Below are positions 46,127 to 55,756 of a DNA stretch of 64,000 bases, in pieces. This DNA is from Desulfotignum sp. (GTDB lineage Bacteria; Desulfobacterota; Desulfobacteria; Desulfobacterales; Desulfobacteraceae). A model generated the notes under the pieces. That model did no database searches. It was not told the DNA's origin and saw only the letters and a program-made list of their open reading frames with translations. The stretch is taken from positions 1 to 64,000 of the forward strand of contig JAGYOW010000003.1 in assembly GCA_018399285.1 (NCBI GenBank), written 5' to 3'. Each line of letters begins with the position of its first letter. Position 1 is the stretch's first letter. Both the position numbers and the translations under genes were made by a program.

Positions 46127-46942
46127 CTACTCCGCCACGGCAAAGGCCTGGGCAAACCCGTCATTTTTCAAAAGATTGTCTCTGAACCGTTCGGCATCCT
46201 TGAGACTGGAAAACCGGCCGATGCGGACCCGATAGAACCGGCCCCGGTGATCCTCATGCACCATAATATGGGCGTTGAGATAGGATTTGGACAATTTTTC
46301 CCTGAACCGGTCGGCATTGGCCTTTTCCCGGAACGCACCCACCTGCACCGTGAAATTGCCGGTCCAGTAGTCCAGTTCCCTGAATGCCACCGGCTCTTTT
46401 TCAGCATATCGGGTCGCGGCCCCCAGGGCGGTCACCCGGACCCGGGCTGTTCCCGGGCCCATCATGCCGATCTTCCTGGCTCCGGTATAGGACAGATCAA
46501 TGATCCGGCCCGTGACAAACGGTCCCCGGTCATTGATGCGCACTTTGATTTTTTGGTTGTTGTCCAGATTGTGGACCGCCACCCAGGTGTTCATGGGCAG
46601 GGTCTTGTGGGCCGCGGTCATGGCATACATGTCATAGGTTTCACCATTGGCGGTCTTCCGGCCGTGAAATTTTTTGCCGTACCAGGAGGCAATGCCCGTC
46701 TCGGAAAACCCATGGGCACTGGCAATGGGGGTATAATGCTTGCCCAGGACTTTATAGGGCCGCTGGGTGGCAGGAATTTTTCCTGAATCTTTCCGGGAAG
46801 AAGGCGCCGGGCGTGTATCCGGCAGGTCCGGATCGATGGATTTGGCACATCCGGCACTTACGGCACAGAACAAAAGCAGGCAAACCAGCCGGATGCCGAC
46901 AACCAACATCAGGGGATATTTTTTTTCATGAGTCAAAGGCAT
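46127..46942 (-). CDS. rlpA: RlpA-like lipoprotein with SPOR domain
   Basis: This 271-residue outer-membrane lipoprotein has signal VVGIRLVCLLLFCAVSAGC with the lipobox Cys near residue 32. The double-psi barrel domain (ETGIASWYGKKFHGRKTANG, MTAAHKTLP, INDRGPFV, IDLSYTGA) follows, then a C-terminal SPOR peptidoglycan-binding domain (NFTVQVGAFREKANADRF). RlpA cleaves denuded peptidoglycan strands at the septum. The start overlaps the lon 3' end by 17 bases; a later ATG (46909) is also possible. Confidence 0.9.
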   Translation of the reverse strand: MPLTHEKKYPLMLVVGIRLVCLLLFCAVSAGCAKSIDPDLPDTRPAPSSRKDSGKIPATQRPYKVLGKHYTPIASAHGFSETGIASWYGKKFHGRKTANGETYDMYAMTAAHKTLPMNTWVAVHNLDNNQKIKVRINDRGPFVTGRIIDLSYTGARKIGMMGPGTARVRVTALGAATRYAEKEPVAFRELDYWTGNFTVQVGAFREKANADRFREKLSKSYLNAHIMVHEDHRGRFYRVRIGRFSSLKDAERFRDNLLKNDGFAQAFAVAE

Positions 46943-49280
46943 GTAAAATAATGTCTTCCATTTTATCGGTAAACATAAAATTCATCTGATCCTGGATATG
47001 CCTTGGCACATCCTCCATGTCTTTTTGATTCCATAACGGAAGAATCACGGATTTGACACCGGCCCGGTGGGCGGCAATGATTTTTTCCTTGATCCCGCCC
47101 ACGGGCAGCACTTCTCCCCGAAGGGTGATTTCCCCGGTCATGGCCGTGCGGGGCCGCACTTTCCGGCCCGTGACCAGAGATACCAGCGCCACCAGCAGGG
47201 TGACTCCGGCAGAGGGTCCATCCTTGGGAATGGATCCGGCCGGCACATGGACATGGATATCATGGGTATCAAAAAACGTATCTTCCACCCCCAGTTTTCC
47301 AGCATGGGACCGGATAAAACTTAACGCCGTGGCAGCGGATTCCTTCATCACATCTCCCAGCTGGCCCGTGAGGGTCAACTCCTTGCCCCCTTTCATGGCC
47401 ACGGCTTCCACAAACAGAATTTCCCCGCCCACCGGGGTCCAGGCCAGACCCACCACCACACCGGGGGTGTGAATGCGCAGGGCCAGATCCGGAGAATACT
47501 GCACCGGTCCCAGATATTCATGCAGATCATCCTGGCGGATCACCAGATGAACGGCCTGTGCTTCAGCGATTTTTGTGGCCACCCCCCGGCACACCGTGCC
47601 GATCCGGCGTTCCAGATTCCGCAACCCCGATTCCCGGGTATACCCGGAAATAATTTTTTTGACGGCCCCGGGCGTGAACCGGATCTGTCCGGCGGTCAAC
47701 CCATGGGCATCCCGTTGTCTGGGGATCAGATACCGGGTGGCGATCTTGTGTTTCTCATCCTCGGTGTACCCGTTGAGTTCCAGCACTTCCATGCGGTCCC
47801 GCAACGGGGCAGGAATGGTATGCATCACATTGGCCGTGGTCAGAAACATGACATCCGACAGATCAAACGCCACATCCAGATAATGATCGGTGAATGAATC
47901 ATTCTGTTCCGGATCCAGCACCTCCAGCAGAGCTGCGGATGGATCTCCCCGATAGGAAGAATCCAGCTTGTCGATTTCATCGAGCATGAACACGGGATTT
48001 TTTTTCCCGGCTTTCCGGACATTCTGGATGATCCGGCCGGGCAGAGCCCCCACATAGGTTCTGCGGTGTCCCCGGATCTCAGCCTCATCCCGAACCCCTC
48101 CCAACGAAATCCGGACAAATTCCCGGCCCAGCGCCCTGGCGATGGAGCGGCCCAGTGACGTTTTTCCCGTACCCGGAGGACCCGTGAAGCACAGAATCGG
48201 GCCTTTGGAATTTTTCTTGAGTTTTCGCACGGCCAGAAATTCCAGAATTCGCTTTTTGGGCTTTTCCAGTCCATAATGATCCTGGTTCAAGATACGCCGG
48301 GCGGACTTGATATCCAGCACATCTTTGGATGCCTCGTGCCAGGGCAGGCTGGTGAGCCAGTCCAGGTAGGTGGAAGCCACCACATATTCCGACGATGAGG
48401 GATTCATGCGGGACAGGCGCTGCAATTCTCTCTGGGCTTCTTTTTCCGCCTCTTCCGGCAGACGGCTTTCCTGGATCACTGCCCGGTATTCACGGATTTC
48501 CACGCTGTCATTGTCGGTTTCCCCCAGCTCTTCCCGGATGGCTTTGAGCTGCCGGCGCAGATAATATTCCCGCTGCTGTTTGTCCATGTCTTCCTTGACC
48601 TGGTTCTGAATCCGGGAGCCCATTTCCAGAATTTCCAGCTGATCATTGACCAGGCGGGTAACTTTTTTCAACCGCTGGTTGACATTAAGCATTTCCAGCA
48701 CTTTCTGTTTTTCTTCCACAGGCGCGTTAATGGAGGACGCGACCATGTCCGCCAGCACATTGGGTTCTTTCAGGGATTTGATCATATGGGCCATCTCTCC
48801 GGGCAGTCCGGGAGACAGGTTGACGATTTTTTCGTACTGTTCAGCGATATTGGCCATGAGTGCCCGGTTTTCCACACTCCGATCCTGGTTTTTGCAGGTC
48901 AGGACCTCGATATTTGCCTGAAGATAAGGTTTGCCCTGTAAAAACTGCACGGTCTTGAACCGGTTCAGCCCCTGAATGAGCAGTTGCGCTTTTTCATCCT
49001 TCATTTTGGACATTTTCAGAATCATGGCCACGGTACCGATGCGAAACAGATCCTCGGCCCGGTGTTTCGACCCCGGGTCCGGTTTTCTGGAAAGAATCAG
49101 GCCCAGCATCCGGGATCCGGCCATGGCTTCGTCAATCAGATCAATCGCCTCTTTCTGGATCAATACCAGAGGCAGCACCATTTTGGGAAACAGGTTGGTA
49201 TCCACAATGGGAAGGATGGGAATTTTACCGGGAATATCGTTGGTGGAGATGGCAGCGGCTGAATGTCTGATGTCATCCAT
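46926..49280 (-). CDS. lon: Lon ATP-dependent protease
   Basis: This 784-residue LonA begins with a substrate-binding LON domain (IPILPIVDTNLFPKMVLPLV). A coiled coil and the AAA+ domain follow, with Walker A GPPGTGKT near residue 363 and Walker B FMLDEIDKL. The protease domain has catalytic Ser in KDGPSAGVT near 688 and Lys near 730 (GGIKEKIIAAHRAG). It degrades damaged proteins and some regulators. It lies 29 bp after hsp20, and rlpA overlaps its end. Confidence 0.95.
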   Translation of the reverse strand: MDDIRHSAAAISTNDIPGKIPILPIVDTNLFPKMVLPLVLIQKEAIDLIDEAMAGSRMLGLILSRKPDPGSKHRAEDLFRIGTVAMILKMSKMKDEKAQLLIQGLNRFKTVQFLQGKPYLQANIEVLTCKNQDRSVENRALMANIAEQYEKIVNLSPGLPGEMAHMIKSLKEPNVLADMVASSINAPVEEKQKVLEMLNVNQRLKKVTRLVNDQLEILEMGSRIQNQVKEDMDKQQREYYLRRQLKAIREELGETDNDSVEIREYRAVIQESRLPEEAEKEAQRELQRLSRMNPSSSEYVVASTYLDWLTSLPWHEASKDVLDIKSARRILNQDHYGLEKPKKRILEFLAVRKLKKNSKGPILCFTGPPGTGKTSLGRSIARALGREFVRISLGGVRDEAEIRGHRRTYVGALPGRIIQNVRKAGKKNPVFMLDEIDKLDSSYRGDPSAALLEVLDPEQNDSFTDHYLDVAFDLSDVMFLTTANVMHTIPAPLRDRMEVLELNGYTEDEKHKIATRYLIPRQRDAHGLTAGQIRFTPGAVKKIISGYTRESGLRNLERRIGTVCRGVATKIAEAQAVHLVIRQDDLHEYLGPVQYSPDLALRIHTPGVVVGLAWTPVGGEILFVEAVAMKGGKELTLTGQLGDVMKESAATALSFIRSHAGKLGVEDTFFDTHDIHVHVPAGSIPKDGPSAGVTLLVALVSLVTGRKVRPRTAMTGEITLRGEVLPVGGIKEKIIAAHRAGVKSVILPLWNQKDMEDVPRHIQDQMNFMFTDKMEDIILHAFDS

Positions 49281-49309
49281 GTATTATCCTTTGTGAATGG
49301 ACAGAAATG

Positions 49310-49762
49310 CTAGATAAAATCCATGGACAGATCATGTGCCGGTTTAATATTCTCAGAAAATAATTTGCCCAGGGTCAGTTGAAGAAAACCGTTGTTAAAC
49401 ACTGCGGAGACTTTTTCCACATCGATCATGCAGGGAAGATACAGGACCCGTTCGAACTGACCGAACTGAATTTCAGCCAGCCGGTAGGTGGCTGCGGGAT
49501 CCAGACGGGCACTTTTTCTGATTCCGGAAATTTTGACTGCTTTGTTGCTGACCTCGATAATAATATCCTCTTTTTGCACCCCGGCGATCTCCGCCTGGAT
49601 AATGATCTGATTTTGGGTTTCAAAAATATCCATCTGGGGTTTCCAGATCCGTTTTGAAAAACAGAACATGGGATTTACGGACTGAAACATGTCTTGAAAG
49701 GATTTTTCATCGGTATCGTACGTACCAAGGTTGCTGCCGAAACGAATTTCTATATGTTCCAT
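49310..49762 (-). CDS. Hsp20/alpha-crystallin small heat-shock protein
   Basis: This 150-residue protein has an alpha-crystallin core (about 45-135): PQMDIFETQNQIIIQAEIAG, VQKEDIIIEVSNKAVKISGI, LAEIQFGQFERVLYLP and NNGFLQLTLGK. It is a chaperone holding unfolded proteins. ATG 49762 follows CAGGAG; the longer frame upstream runs into the promoter. It sits directly before lon, so both answer the same promoter. Confidence 0.88.
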   Translation of the reverse strand: MEHIEIRFGSNLGTYDTDEKSFQDMFQSVNPMFCFSKRIWKPQMDIFETQNQIIIQAEIAGVQKEDIIIEVSNKAVKISGIRKSARLDPAATYRLAEIQFGQFERVLYLPCMIDVEKVSAVFNNGFLQLTLGKLFSENIKPAHDLSMDFI

Positions 49763-49809
49763 AAAAAGCTCCTGCAGATGGTGTTCATATGATCGTATGA
49801 CCATCAGTG

Positions 49810-49838
49810 AAGATATCATCCGGCCATAAAATTGTAAA
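49810..49838 (-). promoter_or_regulatory. Promoter of hsp20-lon
   Basis: Minus strand TTTACA (49838-49833), 17 bases, TATCTT (49815-49810) fits sigma-70. No CIRCE repeat or clear sigma-32 boxes are visible in the 140 bp before hsp20. Confidence 0.5.
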
Positions 49839-49903
49839 GCGCAATAAAAATATTCCCATATCCGGGTCTTGAAATCCCGGTCCATGGGTGATATTGGACA
49901 GGT

Positions 49904-50638
49904 ATGAACATATCGTTTCAACAGACCGCACTGATTACCGGCGCATCCCGGGGCATTGGCCGGGCCATTGCCCGGCAGCTGGCCGGTCAGGGCATGTTTG
50001 TCTATCTCAGTTTTCGGTCAAATGAAGCGGCCGCCCAAAAAGCCCTGGATGACATCCAGACCCGAAACGGCCGGGGTGCACTGCTCCGGTTTGACGTCAC
50101 CCGTCAGACAGAATGCGACGCAGCCGTTGCCGCTATTATTGAACAGCGAGGACGCCTGGATATTCTGGTAAACAATGCCGGCATCCGGGATGATCACCTG
50201 TTTGCCATGATGAAAAAACCAGCCTGGGAAACGGTGATGAACACCCATTTGAATGGATTTTATCACCTGACCCGGCCGGTGGTCCGCCAGATGCTCAAGC
50301 AGCGTTGCGGCCGGATCATCAACATCAGCTCCGCCGCCGGCCAGGCCGGTAATGCCGGCCAGGTCAATTACAGTGCTGCCAAGGCGGGAATCATCGGGGC
50401 CACCAAAGCTTTGGCAAAAGAAATCGGCAGCCGGGGCATCACAGTGAATGTTGTGGCTCCGGGGTTTATTGAAACCGACATGCTCACAGGCATGGATCTG
50501 GAAAAAATAAAAAAAGAGATCCCGGCCGGCCGACTGGGTCAACCCGAAGATGTGGCGGCCGTGGTCTGTTTTCTGTGCTCGGACAACGCCGCTTACGTCA
50601 ACGGTCAGGTGATCGGCGTCAACGGCGGTTTGATTTAA
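49904..50638 (+). CDS. 3-oxoacyl-ACP reductase-like short-chain dehydrogenase
   Basis: This 244-residue FabG-type reductase has the NADP motif TGASRGIG (13-20), NNAGIRDD, NISSAAGQAGNAGQVNYSAA with catalytic Ser, Tyr and Lys, and VAPGFIETDM. The family reduces 3-oxoacyl thioesters. It is not beside other fatty-acid genes, so the substrate is open. It lies six bases before lnt. Confidence 0.85.
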   Translation: MNISFQQTALITGASRGIGRAIARQLAGQGMFVYLSFRSNEAAAQKALDDIQTRNGRGALLRFDVTRQTECDAAVAAIIEQRGRLDILVNNAGIRDDHLFAMMKKPAWETVMNTHLNGFYHLTRPVVRQMLKQRCGRIINISSAAGQAGNAGQVNYSAAKAGIIGATKALAKEIGSRGITVNVVAPGFIETDMLTGMDLEKIKKEIPAGRLGQPEDVAAVVCFLCSDNAAYVNGQVIGVNGGLI

Positions 50639-50643
50639 GATCG

Positions 50644-52209
50644 ATGTCCCTTCTTTACAGTTATTTTCCCGCCATGGTGAGCGGCCTGCTTCTGACCATG
50701 AGCTTTCCCGACGTTCATCTGTATTATCTGGGATTCATTGCTCTTGCCCCGCTTATGGTTTCTTTGACGCCCCTGACGGCCCGGCAGGCATTTGTTGCCG
50801 GATTTGCTGCGGGATTCGTTCATTTCTCCACCTTGATTTACTGGATTGTTCCCACATTGTGCAAATTCGGCGGATTACACACGGTTTTGTCAGTGTCCGC
50901 TCTGATTCTTCTGTGCCTGTATCTGTCTGTTTATCCGGCGTTGTTTGCCTTTGGCCTCAAAAAACTGGCCCCGCCACCCGTATTAATGCCGCCGGCTGCA
51001 GCCGCCATCTGGATCGGGCTTGAATGGGTGCGGACCTATCTGTTCACCGGGTTTCCCTGGGGCATTTTAGGCTACAGCCAGGCGGAAAACCGGTGGATTG
51101 TCCAGATCGCGGACATGACCGGGGTGATGGGCATCTCTTTTCTTCTGGTCCTGTGCAGTGCCGTGGCCGCACTGATATGGCGATATCTTGTGACACGCCG
51201 GCGAGCCGGACATTCTGCGGCATTGATCCCGGTGGCCGTCAGCGCCGGATACACCTGTCTGCTTCTGGCCGGGGCGTATGGATATTCAATGTATCGAATT
51301 GCCGATGTACAGAAAAAAATGGCCCGGGCTTCGGACACCCGCCTGGCCATCATTCAGGGAAACATCCGGCAGGACATGAAATGGGACATGGCGTTCCGCC
51401 TGGCCACCATCGAAAAATACGGGACATTGTCCCTTGAGGCGGCCCAATTTCAACCGGACCTGATCATCTGGCCGGAAACCGCTCTGCCGTTTTATTACGG
51501 CCATAACACCGCGCTTTCCAATCAGGTGGACCCGTATATCCGGCAGGCCGGCACCCATTTTCTCATCGGCACCCCGGCCGTGGACACGGCCCATGATCCG
51601 GTCCGATATTTCAACCGGGTGGTGATGCTCGATCACCTGGCTTTGCCCAGAGGCGTGTATGACAAAACCCATCTGGTGCCGTTCGGCGAATATGTCCCGT
51701 TCCAGGACCTGCTGTTTTTCATTGAAAAACTGACGGCGGAAGCCGGTAATTTTTCCAGAGGAGATCCGGCATTCACTCCTCTGACGTTTAAAAATCATCA
51801 CACCGGAGTACTGATCTGTTTTGAAATCCTGTTTCCAGACATTTCCCGCGCGTTTGTCAAAAACCGGGCCGATCTGCTGACCACGGTGACCAACGATGCC
51901 TGGTTCGGACACACATCCGCAGCATCCCAGCATTTTGCCATTGCCGTGCTCCGGGCCGTGGAAAACCGCCGGAGCGTGGCCCGGGCCGCCAACACCGGGA
52001 TTTCCGGGTTCATCGACCCCACCGGCCGGGTGCGGCAATCCACCCCTGTTTTTACCGATGCCGTGATCCTGCAAGCCCTCCCGGCCATGACGTCTTTGAG
52101 CGTTTACACCCGTTTCGGGGATCTGTTCACCCTGATCTGTGTTATTGCAATCATCCCGGGTTTTATGGTAAAAACCTGTCAATATATGAAAAGGAGATAT
52201 CAGCCATGA
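50644..52209 (+). CDS. lnt: Apolipoprotein N-acyltransferase
   Basis: This 521-residue protein has six to seven N-terminal membrane helices and a C-terminal nitrilase-like domain. The catalytic Glu is in IWPETALPF, the Lys in YDKTHLVPFGEY and the Cys in GVLICFEILFPD. Lnt adds the third acyl chain to lipoproteins at the inner membrane. ATG 50644 (MSLLYSYFPA) is chosen over the frame start inside the fabG-like gene. Its stop overlaps the prfB start by ATGA. Confidence 0.93.
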   Translation: MSLLYSYFPAMVSGLLLTMSFPDVHLYYLGFIALAPLMVSLTPLTARQAFVAGFAAGFVHFSTLIYWIVPTLCKFGGLHTVLSVSALILLCLYLSVYPALFAFGLKKLAPPPVLMPPAAAAIWIGLEWVRTYLFTGFPWGILGYSQAENRWIVQIADMTGVMGISFLLVLCSAVAALIWRYLVTRRRAGHSAALIPVAVSAGYTCLLLAGAYGYSMYRIADVQKKMARASDTRLAIIQGNIRQDMKWDMAFRLATIEKYGTLSLEAAQFQPDLIIWPETALPFYYGHNTALSNQVDPYIRQAGTHFLIGTPAVDTAHDPVRYFNRVVMLDHLALPRGVYDKTHLVPFGEYVPFQDLLFFIEKLTAEAGNFSRGDPAFTPLTFKNHHTGVLICFEILFPDISRAFVKNRADLLTTVTNDAWFGHTSAASQHFAIAVLRAVENRRSVARAANTGISGFIDPTGRVRQSTPVFTDAVILQALPAMTSLSVYTRFGDLFTLICVIAIIPGFMVKTCQYMKRRYQP

Positions 52210-53295
52210 ATACCGACTTAAAACAAACCCTGTCTGCATTAACCGCCAAAGCCGACCGCCTCAAGGAGTATCTTTGACCTGCCGGTCAAGGAAAAACGAT
52301 TAAAAGAACTGGAATTCTTCAGTGCCCGGCCTGATTTCTGGGATGATCCGGAAAAAGCCACTGAAATGCTCAAGGAACAGACCCGGCTTTCCGATCTGAT
52401 CGACCATTGCAACCATCTTGGCAATGAAATTGAAGACGCCCGCATGCTGCTGGAAATGGCCCATGAGGAAGAAGACAAGGAAGCGGAAGCGGACGTGGCC
52501 CGGCAACTGGCCGACATTGAAAAGAAAATCAAACAGTTTTCCCTGGACATCACCCTGGACCATGAAGACGATGCCAGGGATGCCCTGGTATCCATCAATG
52601 CCGGGGCCGGGGGTACGGATTCCCAGGACTGGGCCGAAATACTGTTCCGCATGTATTCCCGGTGGATCGATAAAAAAGGGTATAAAATGACCCTGATCGA
52701 CTTGCAGCCCGGAGACGAGGCCGGTATCAAAGGGGTGACCTTCAAAGTGGCGGGAAAAAATTGCTTCGGGTTCATGAAAGTGGAATCCGGGGTCCACCGG
52801 CTGGTGCGCATCTCCCCGTTCAATGCCGGGGGCAAGCGCCACACTTCATTTGCTTCGGTATTTGTGTATCCGGACATCAAAGATGACATCCAGATCGATA
52901 TCGAAGACAAAGACCTGCGCATCGATGTGTTCCGGGCATCCGGGGCCGGGGGCCAGCACGTGAACAAGACCAGCTCGGCTGTGCGCATCACCCATCTGCC
53001 CTCCGGCACCGTGGTCCAGTGCCAGCAGGAACCGTCCCAGCACCGGAACAAGGAGATTGCCATGAAGGTGCTGAAATCCCGGCTCTACCAGCAGGAAAAA
53101 CAAAAGCAGGATCAGAAGATGCAGTCGCTGCACGACGGCAAGGACGACATCGCCTGGGGCAGTCAGATCCGGTCCTATGTGCTGCATCCTTACCGCATGA
53201 TCAAGGACCACCGCACGGATCATGAGATCGGGGATGTGGACCGGGTCCTGGACGGGGATCTGGATGAACTCATCGAAGGGGTATTGATGTCCTGA
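52206..53295 (+). CDS. prfB: Peptide chain release factor 2 (programmed +1 frameshift)
   Basis: The product is 362 residues: 23 codons from ATG 52206 to CTT 52272-52274, then a +1 shift over TGA into the frame from 52276 to 53295. It carries the stop-recognition tripeptide SPF (RISPFNAGGKR) and the catalytic GGQ (GAGGQHVNKT). It releases proteins at UGA and UAA. The frameshift gives autoregulation: low RF2 favours shifting. It is coupled to lnt by ATGA. Confidence 0.96.
52265..52278 (+). promoter_or_regulatory. prfB programmed frameshift signal
   Basis: GGAG (52265-52268) acts as internal Shine-Dalgarno, followed by CTT TGA C at 52272-52278, the conserved RF2 slippery stop. Exactly one reading-frame change at this point joins both halves of the protein. 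Confidence 0.95.
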
Positions 53296-53297
53296 CC

Positions 53298-53846
53298 ATG
53301 GACCCCATGGCCGTTATTGAAAAATATTATCCGCCCGGATCCGAACTGCACCGCATTTTGGTGGATCACAGCCGGCAGGTGGCAGAAAAAAGCCTGGAAA
53401 TCGCCCGGAACCTGGCGGATCCGGACCTGGATCTTTTGTTTATCGAACAGGCCGCCCTGCTCCATGACATCGGCATCTTTTTGACCGCCTCCCCGAAACT
53501 CGGCTGCACCGGGGAGGCATCCTATGTGTGTCATGGATATCTGGGCCGGGAACTGCTGGACAGCGAAGGCCTGGATCCGGCTTACGGCCGGGTGGCCGAA
53601 CGGCACACCGGAGCCGGTATCAGCCTGGACACCATTGACCGCCATAATTTGCCCCTGCCCCGGCGGGACATGGTGCCGGTCACCCCGGCAGAAAAAATCA
53701 TCTGCTGTGCAGACAAATTTTTTTCCAAAACCGGTCCGGCCCGGCACCAGCCCAGGACCGTGCCCCAGATCCTGGCGGACTTAAACGCCATCAATCCGGC
53801 CCATGCCCACCGGTTTGTCCGGTGGGCACAGGAATTCAGACTGTAA
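53298..53846 (+). CDS. HD-domain phosphohydrolase
   Basis: This 182-residue protein has VDHSRQVAEKSLEIA, then HDIGIF (HD pair), CHGYLGRELL and AERHTGAGI supplying metal-binding His and a basic pocket. This small HD type hydrolyses phosphate bonds, probably of nucleotides; the substrate is not known. It lies two bases after prfB, so is co-transcribed with it. Confidence 0.85.
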   Translation: MDPMAVIEKYYPPGSELHRILVDHSRQVAEKSLEIARNLADPDLDLLFIEQAALLHDIGIFLTASPKLGCTGEASYVCHGYLGRELLDSEGLDPAYGRVAERHTGAGISLDTIDRHNLPLPRRDMVPVTPAEKIICCADKFFSKTGPARHQPRTVPQILADLNAINPAHAHRFVRWAQEFRL

Positions 53847-53878
53847 ACAATCGCTTCCAGATCAGTCATTCAAAATTG

Positions 53879-53897
53879 CCGGCCGGTTTGCGGCCGG
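53879..53897. terminator. GC-rich hairpin between convergent genes
   Basis: CCGGCCG and CGGCCGG flank a five-base loop between the HD gene and the ABC ATPase. There is no T-run; probable bidirectional stop. Confidence 0.45.
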
Positions 53898-53917
53898 GCA
53901 TCATCCGAATAGAACCG

Positions 53918-54649
53918 CTATAGAATCTGTTTCAAAAACAGTTTGGTCCGGTCGTGGGTGGGGTTTTTGAAAAAATGTTCCGGTGTGCCTTCCTCGACAA
54001 TCATGCCTTCGTCCATGAAAATCACCCGGTCTCCCACTTCCCTGGCAAACCCCATTTCATGGGTGACGCACACCATGGTCATGCCCTCTTTGGCCAGGGT
54101 TTTCATCACCTCCAGCACCTCGCCGATCATCTCCGGATCCAGGGCCGAGGTGGGTTCGTCAAACAGCATGATCTTGGGGTCCATTGCCAGGGCTCTGGCA
54201 ATGGCCACCCGCTGCTGCTGGCCCCCGGAAAGATTTGAGGGCCAGGCCTTGGCCTTGTTGGCAATACCCACCTTTTCCAGCAGCATCAAGGCTTTTTCAT
54301 CCCGCTCCTTTTTGGGGCGGTTTCTCACCAGTTTCTGGGCCATGGTCACATTGCCCATGACGCTCAGATGGGGATACAGGTTAAAGGACTGAAACACCAT
54401 GCCCATCTCGGCCCGGACTTTGTTGATATTGGTTTTGGGGTCGAAAATATCCACCCCGTCCACCAGAATCTGCCCGTGGTCCGCTGTTTCCAGGCGGTTC
54501 AGACAGCGCAGAAACGTGCTTTTTCCGGAACCGGACGGGCCGATCACCACCACCACCTCACCCGCCTCAATGGTATTGGACACATCCACCAGGGCCTTGA
54601 CCTCATGGGGCACATAAAATGTCTTGTAAATATGTTTGACGTCTATCAT
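53918..54649 (-). CDS. Polar amino-acid ABC transporter ATP-binding protein
   Basis: This 243-residue ATPase of the GlnQ/HisP type has Walker [10 protein letters not shown] near 38, signature LSGGQQQR, Walker [14 protein letters not shown] and the H-loop CVTHEMGF. It powers import of a polar amino acid. ATG 54649 overlaps the permease stop (ATGA), preferred over a longer frame lying in the permease gene. It is the last gene of the three-gene operon. Confidence 0.92.
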   Translation of the reverse strand: MIDVKHIYKTFYVPHEVKALVDVSNTIEAGEVVVVIGPSGSGKSTFLRCLNRLETADHGQILVDGVDIFDPKTNINKVRAEMGMVFQSFNLYPHLSVMGNVTMAQKLVRNRPKKERDEKALMLLEKVGIANKAKAWPSNLSGGQQQRVAIARALAMDPKIMLFDEPTSALDPEMIGEVLEVMKTLAKEGMTMVCVTHEMGFAREVGDRVIFMDEGMIVEEGTPEHFFKNPTHDRTKLFLKQIL

Positions 54650-55662
54650 CGGGTGGCGGTCCTCCTTTCCAGATACTGGACACACATGGACAGCGTAAAG
54701 GTCATCATCAGATAGAGAATGGCACACACGATCCACAGTTCAAACGTCTGAAGACTGGTGGTGATACCTTCCCGGGTGGCCTTGGTCAACTCCCGGATGG
54801 AGATCATGCCCAGCAGGGAGGAGTCCTTGATCAGGTTGATGAACTGGCCGGCCAGCGGCGGCAGAATGGTGCGCAAAGCCTGGGGGAGAATGATATGGAA
54901 CATGCACTGAAAATAGGTCATGCCCGAGGATCGGGCCGCCTCCACTTGGCCCGGATGGATGGATTCGATCCCGGCCCGGACAATCTCCACCACATAGGCC
55001 CCGGTGAACACGGACAGGGCCATGATCCCGTACCACTCCGGATCCAGTTTGGGAATGCCGTTCATGAGAAGAATCTTGTTCATGGTAGTGCCCAGAACAA
55101 AATAAAAGATCATGATCTGCACCAGCAGCGGAGATCCCCGGATGATCTCCACATAGGTGATGGACGACCATTTGAGGACCGGGGTATCCGACACCCTTGC
55201 CACCCCGCCGATGATCCCCAGAAGAATGCCGAAAATGGTGGAAATGAACGAAATTTTCAGGGTGACCCACATCCCCTTGGCCAGAATGCCGGGCTGCCAG
55301 TCCCCCTCGTAAGTGGCAATCATATCGCCCGGGGAAACCAGATCCCCTTCGGTCCAGTCAAACGATCCTTTGGGAACCGTATAGGTTCTTTCTCCGGCAT
55401 CGGTGGTCACGGTGACGTCAAATTTGTCTTTGTTGGGCGAAACCGATTCGATCTCCCCAAATCCTTCCGAATACAGGGTAATATCAGGCTGGTACATGAA
55501 ATACTGGGGCACCTTGAACCAGCGCCAGTGGTAATCCACGGCCACCGTGGCATAATACACCGAACCGATGACCATGAACAAAAGCACAAAAAACCCGCAC
55601 ACAGAAAGTACATAGGCAAAAGGATTGCTCAATCGCTTGATGTTGGATATGTTCTGTTTCAT
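54646..55662 (-). CDS. Polar amino-acid ABC transporter permease with periplasmic insert
   Basis: This 338-residue HisMQ-family permease has one N-terminal helix (about 16-38) followed by about 90 residues of extra soluble sequence (about 40-125; [20 protein letters not shown]). The standard permease core then follows with the EAA loop [14 protein letters not shown] and [10 protein letters not shown]. The extra domain is longer than usual for GlnP (about 220 residues). It forms the membrane channel with the ATPase. Confidence 0.88.
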   Translation of the reverse strand: MKQNISNIKRLSNPFAYVLSVCGFFVLLFMVIGSVYYATVAVDYHWRWFKVPQYFMYQPDITLYSEGFGEIESVSPNKDKFDVTVTTDAGERTYTVPKGSFDWTEGDLVSPGDMIATYEGDWQPGILAKGMWVTLKISFISTIFGILLGIIGGVARVSDTPVLKWSSITYVEIIRGSPLLVQIMIFYFVLGTTMNKILLMNGIPKLDPEWYGIMALSVFTGAYVVEIVRAGIESIHPGQVEAARSSGMTYFQCMFHIILPQALRTILPPLAGQFINLIKDSSLLGMISIRELTKATREGITTSLQTFELWIVCAILYLMMTFTLSMCVQYLERRTATR

Positions 55663-55680
55663 AAATCTGACCTTAAAAAA

Positions 55681-55714
55681 ACAGACCGGCAGAAAAATAT
55701 TTCTGCCGGTCTGT
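55681..55714 (-). terminator. Intergenic attenuating hairpin
   Basis: A perfect 15-bp stem ACAGACCGGCAGAAA / TTTCTGCCGGTCTGT has a four-base loop and A/T runs on both sides. It lies between the solute-binding gene and the permease in one operon, so it probably stops part of the transcripts and protects the upstream mRNA, raising binding-protein output. Confidence 0.85.
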
Positions 55715-55756
55715 TTTTTATCTTATAATTTCCTGATACAATAGTGACAATGGCAA

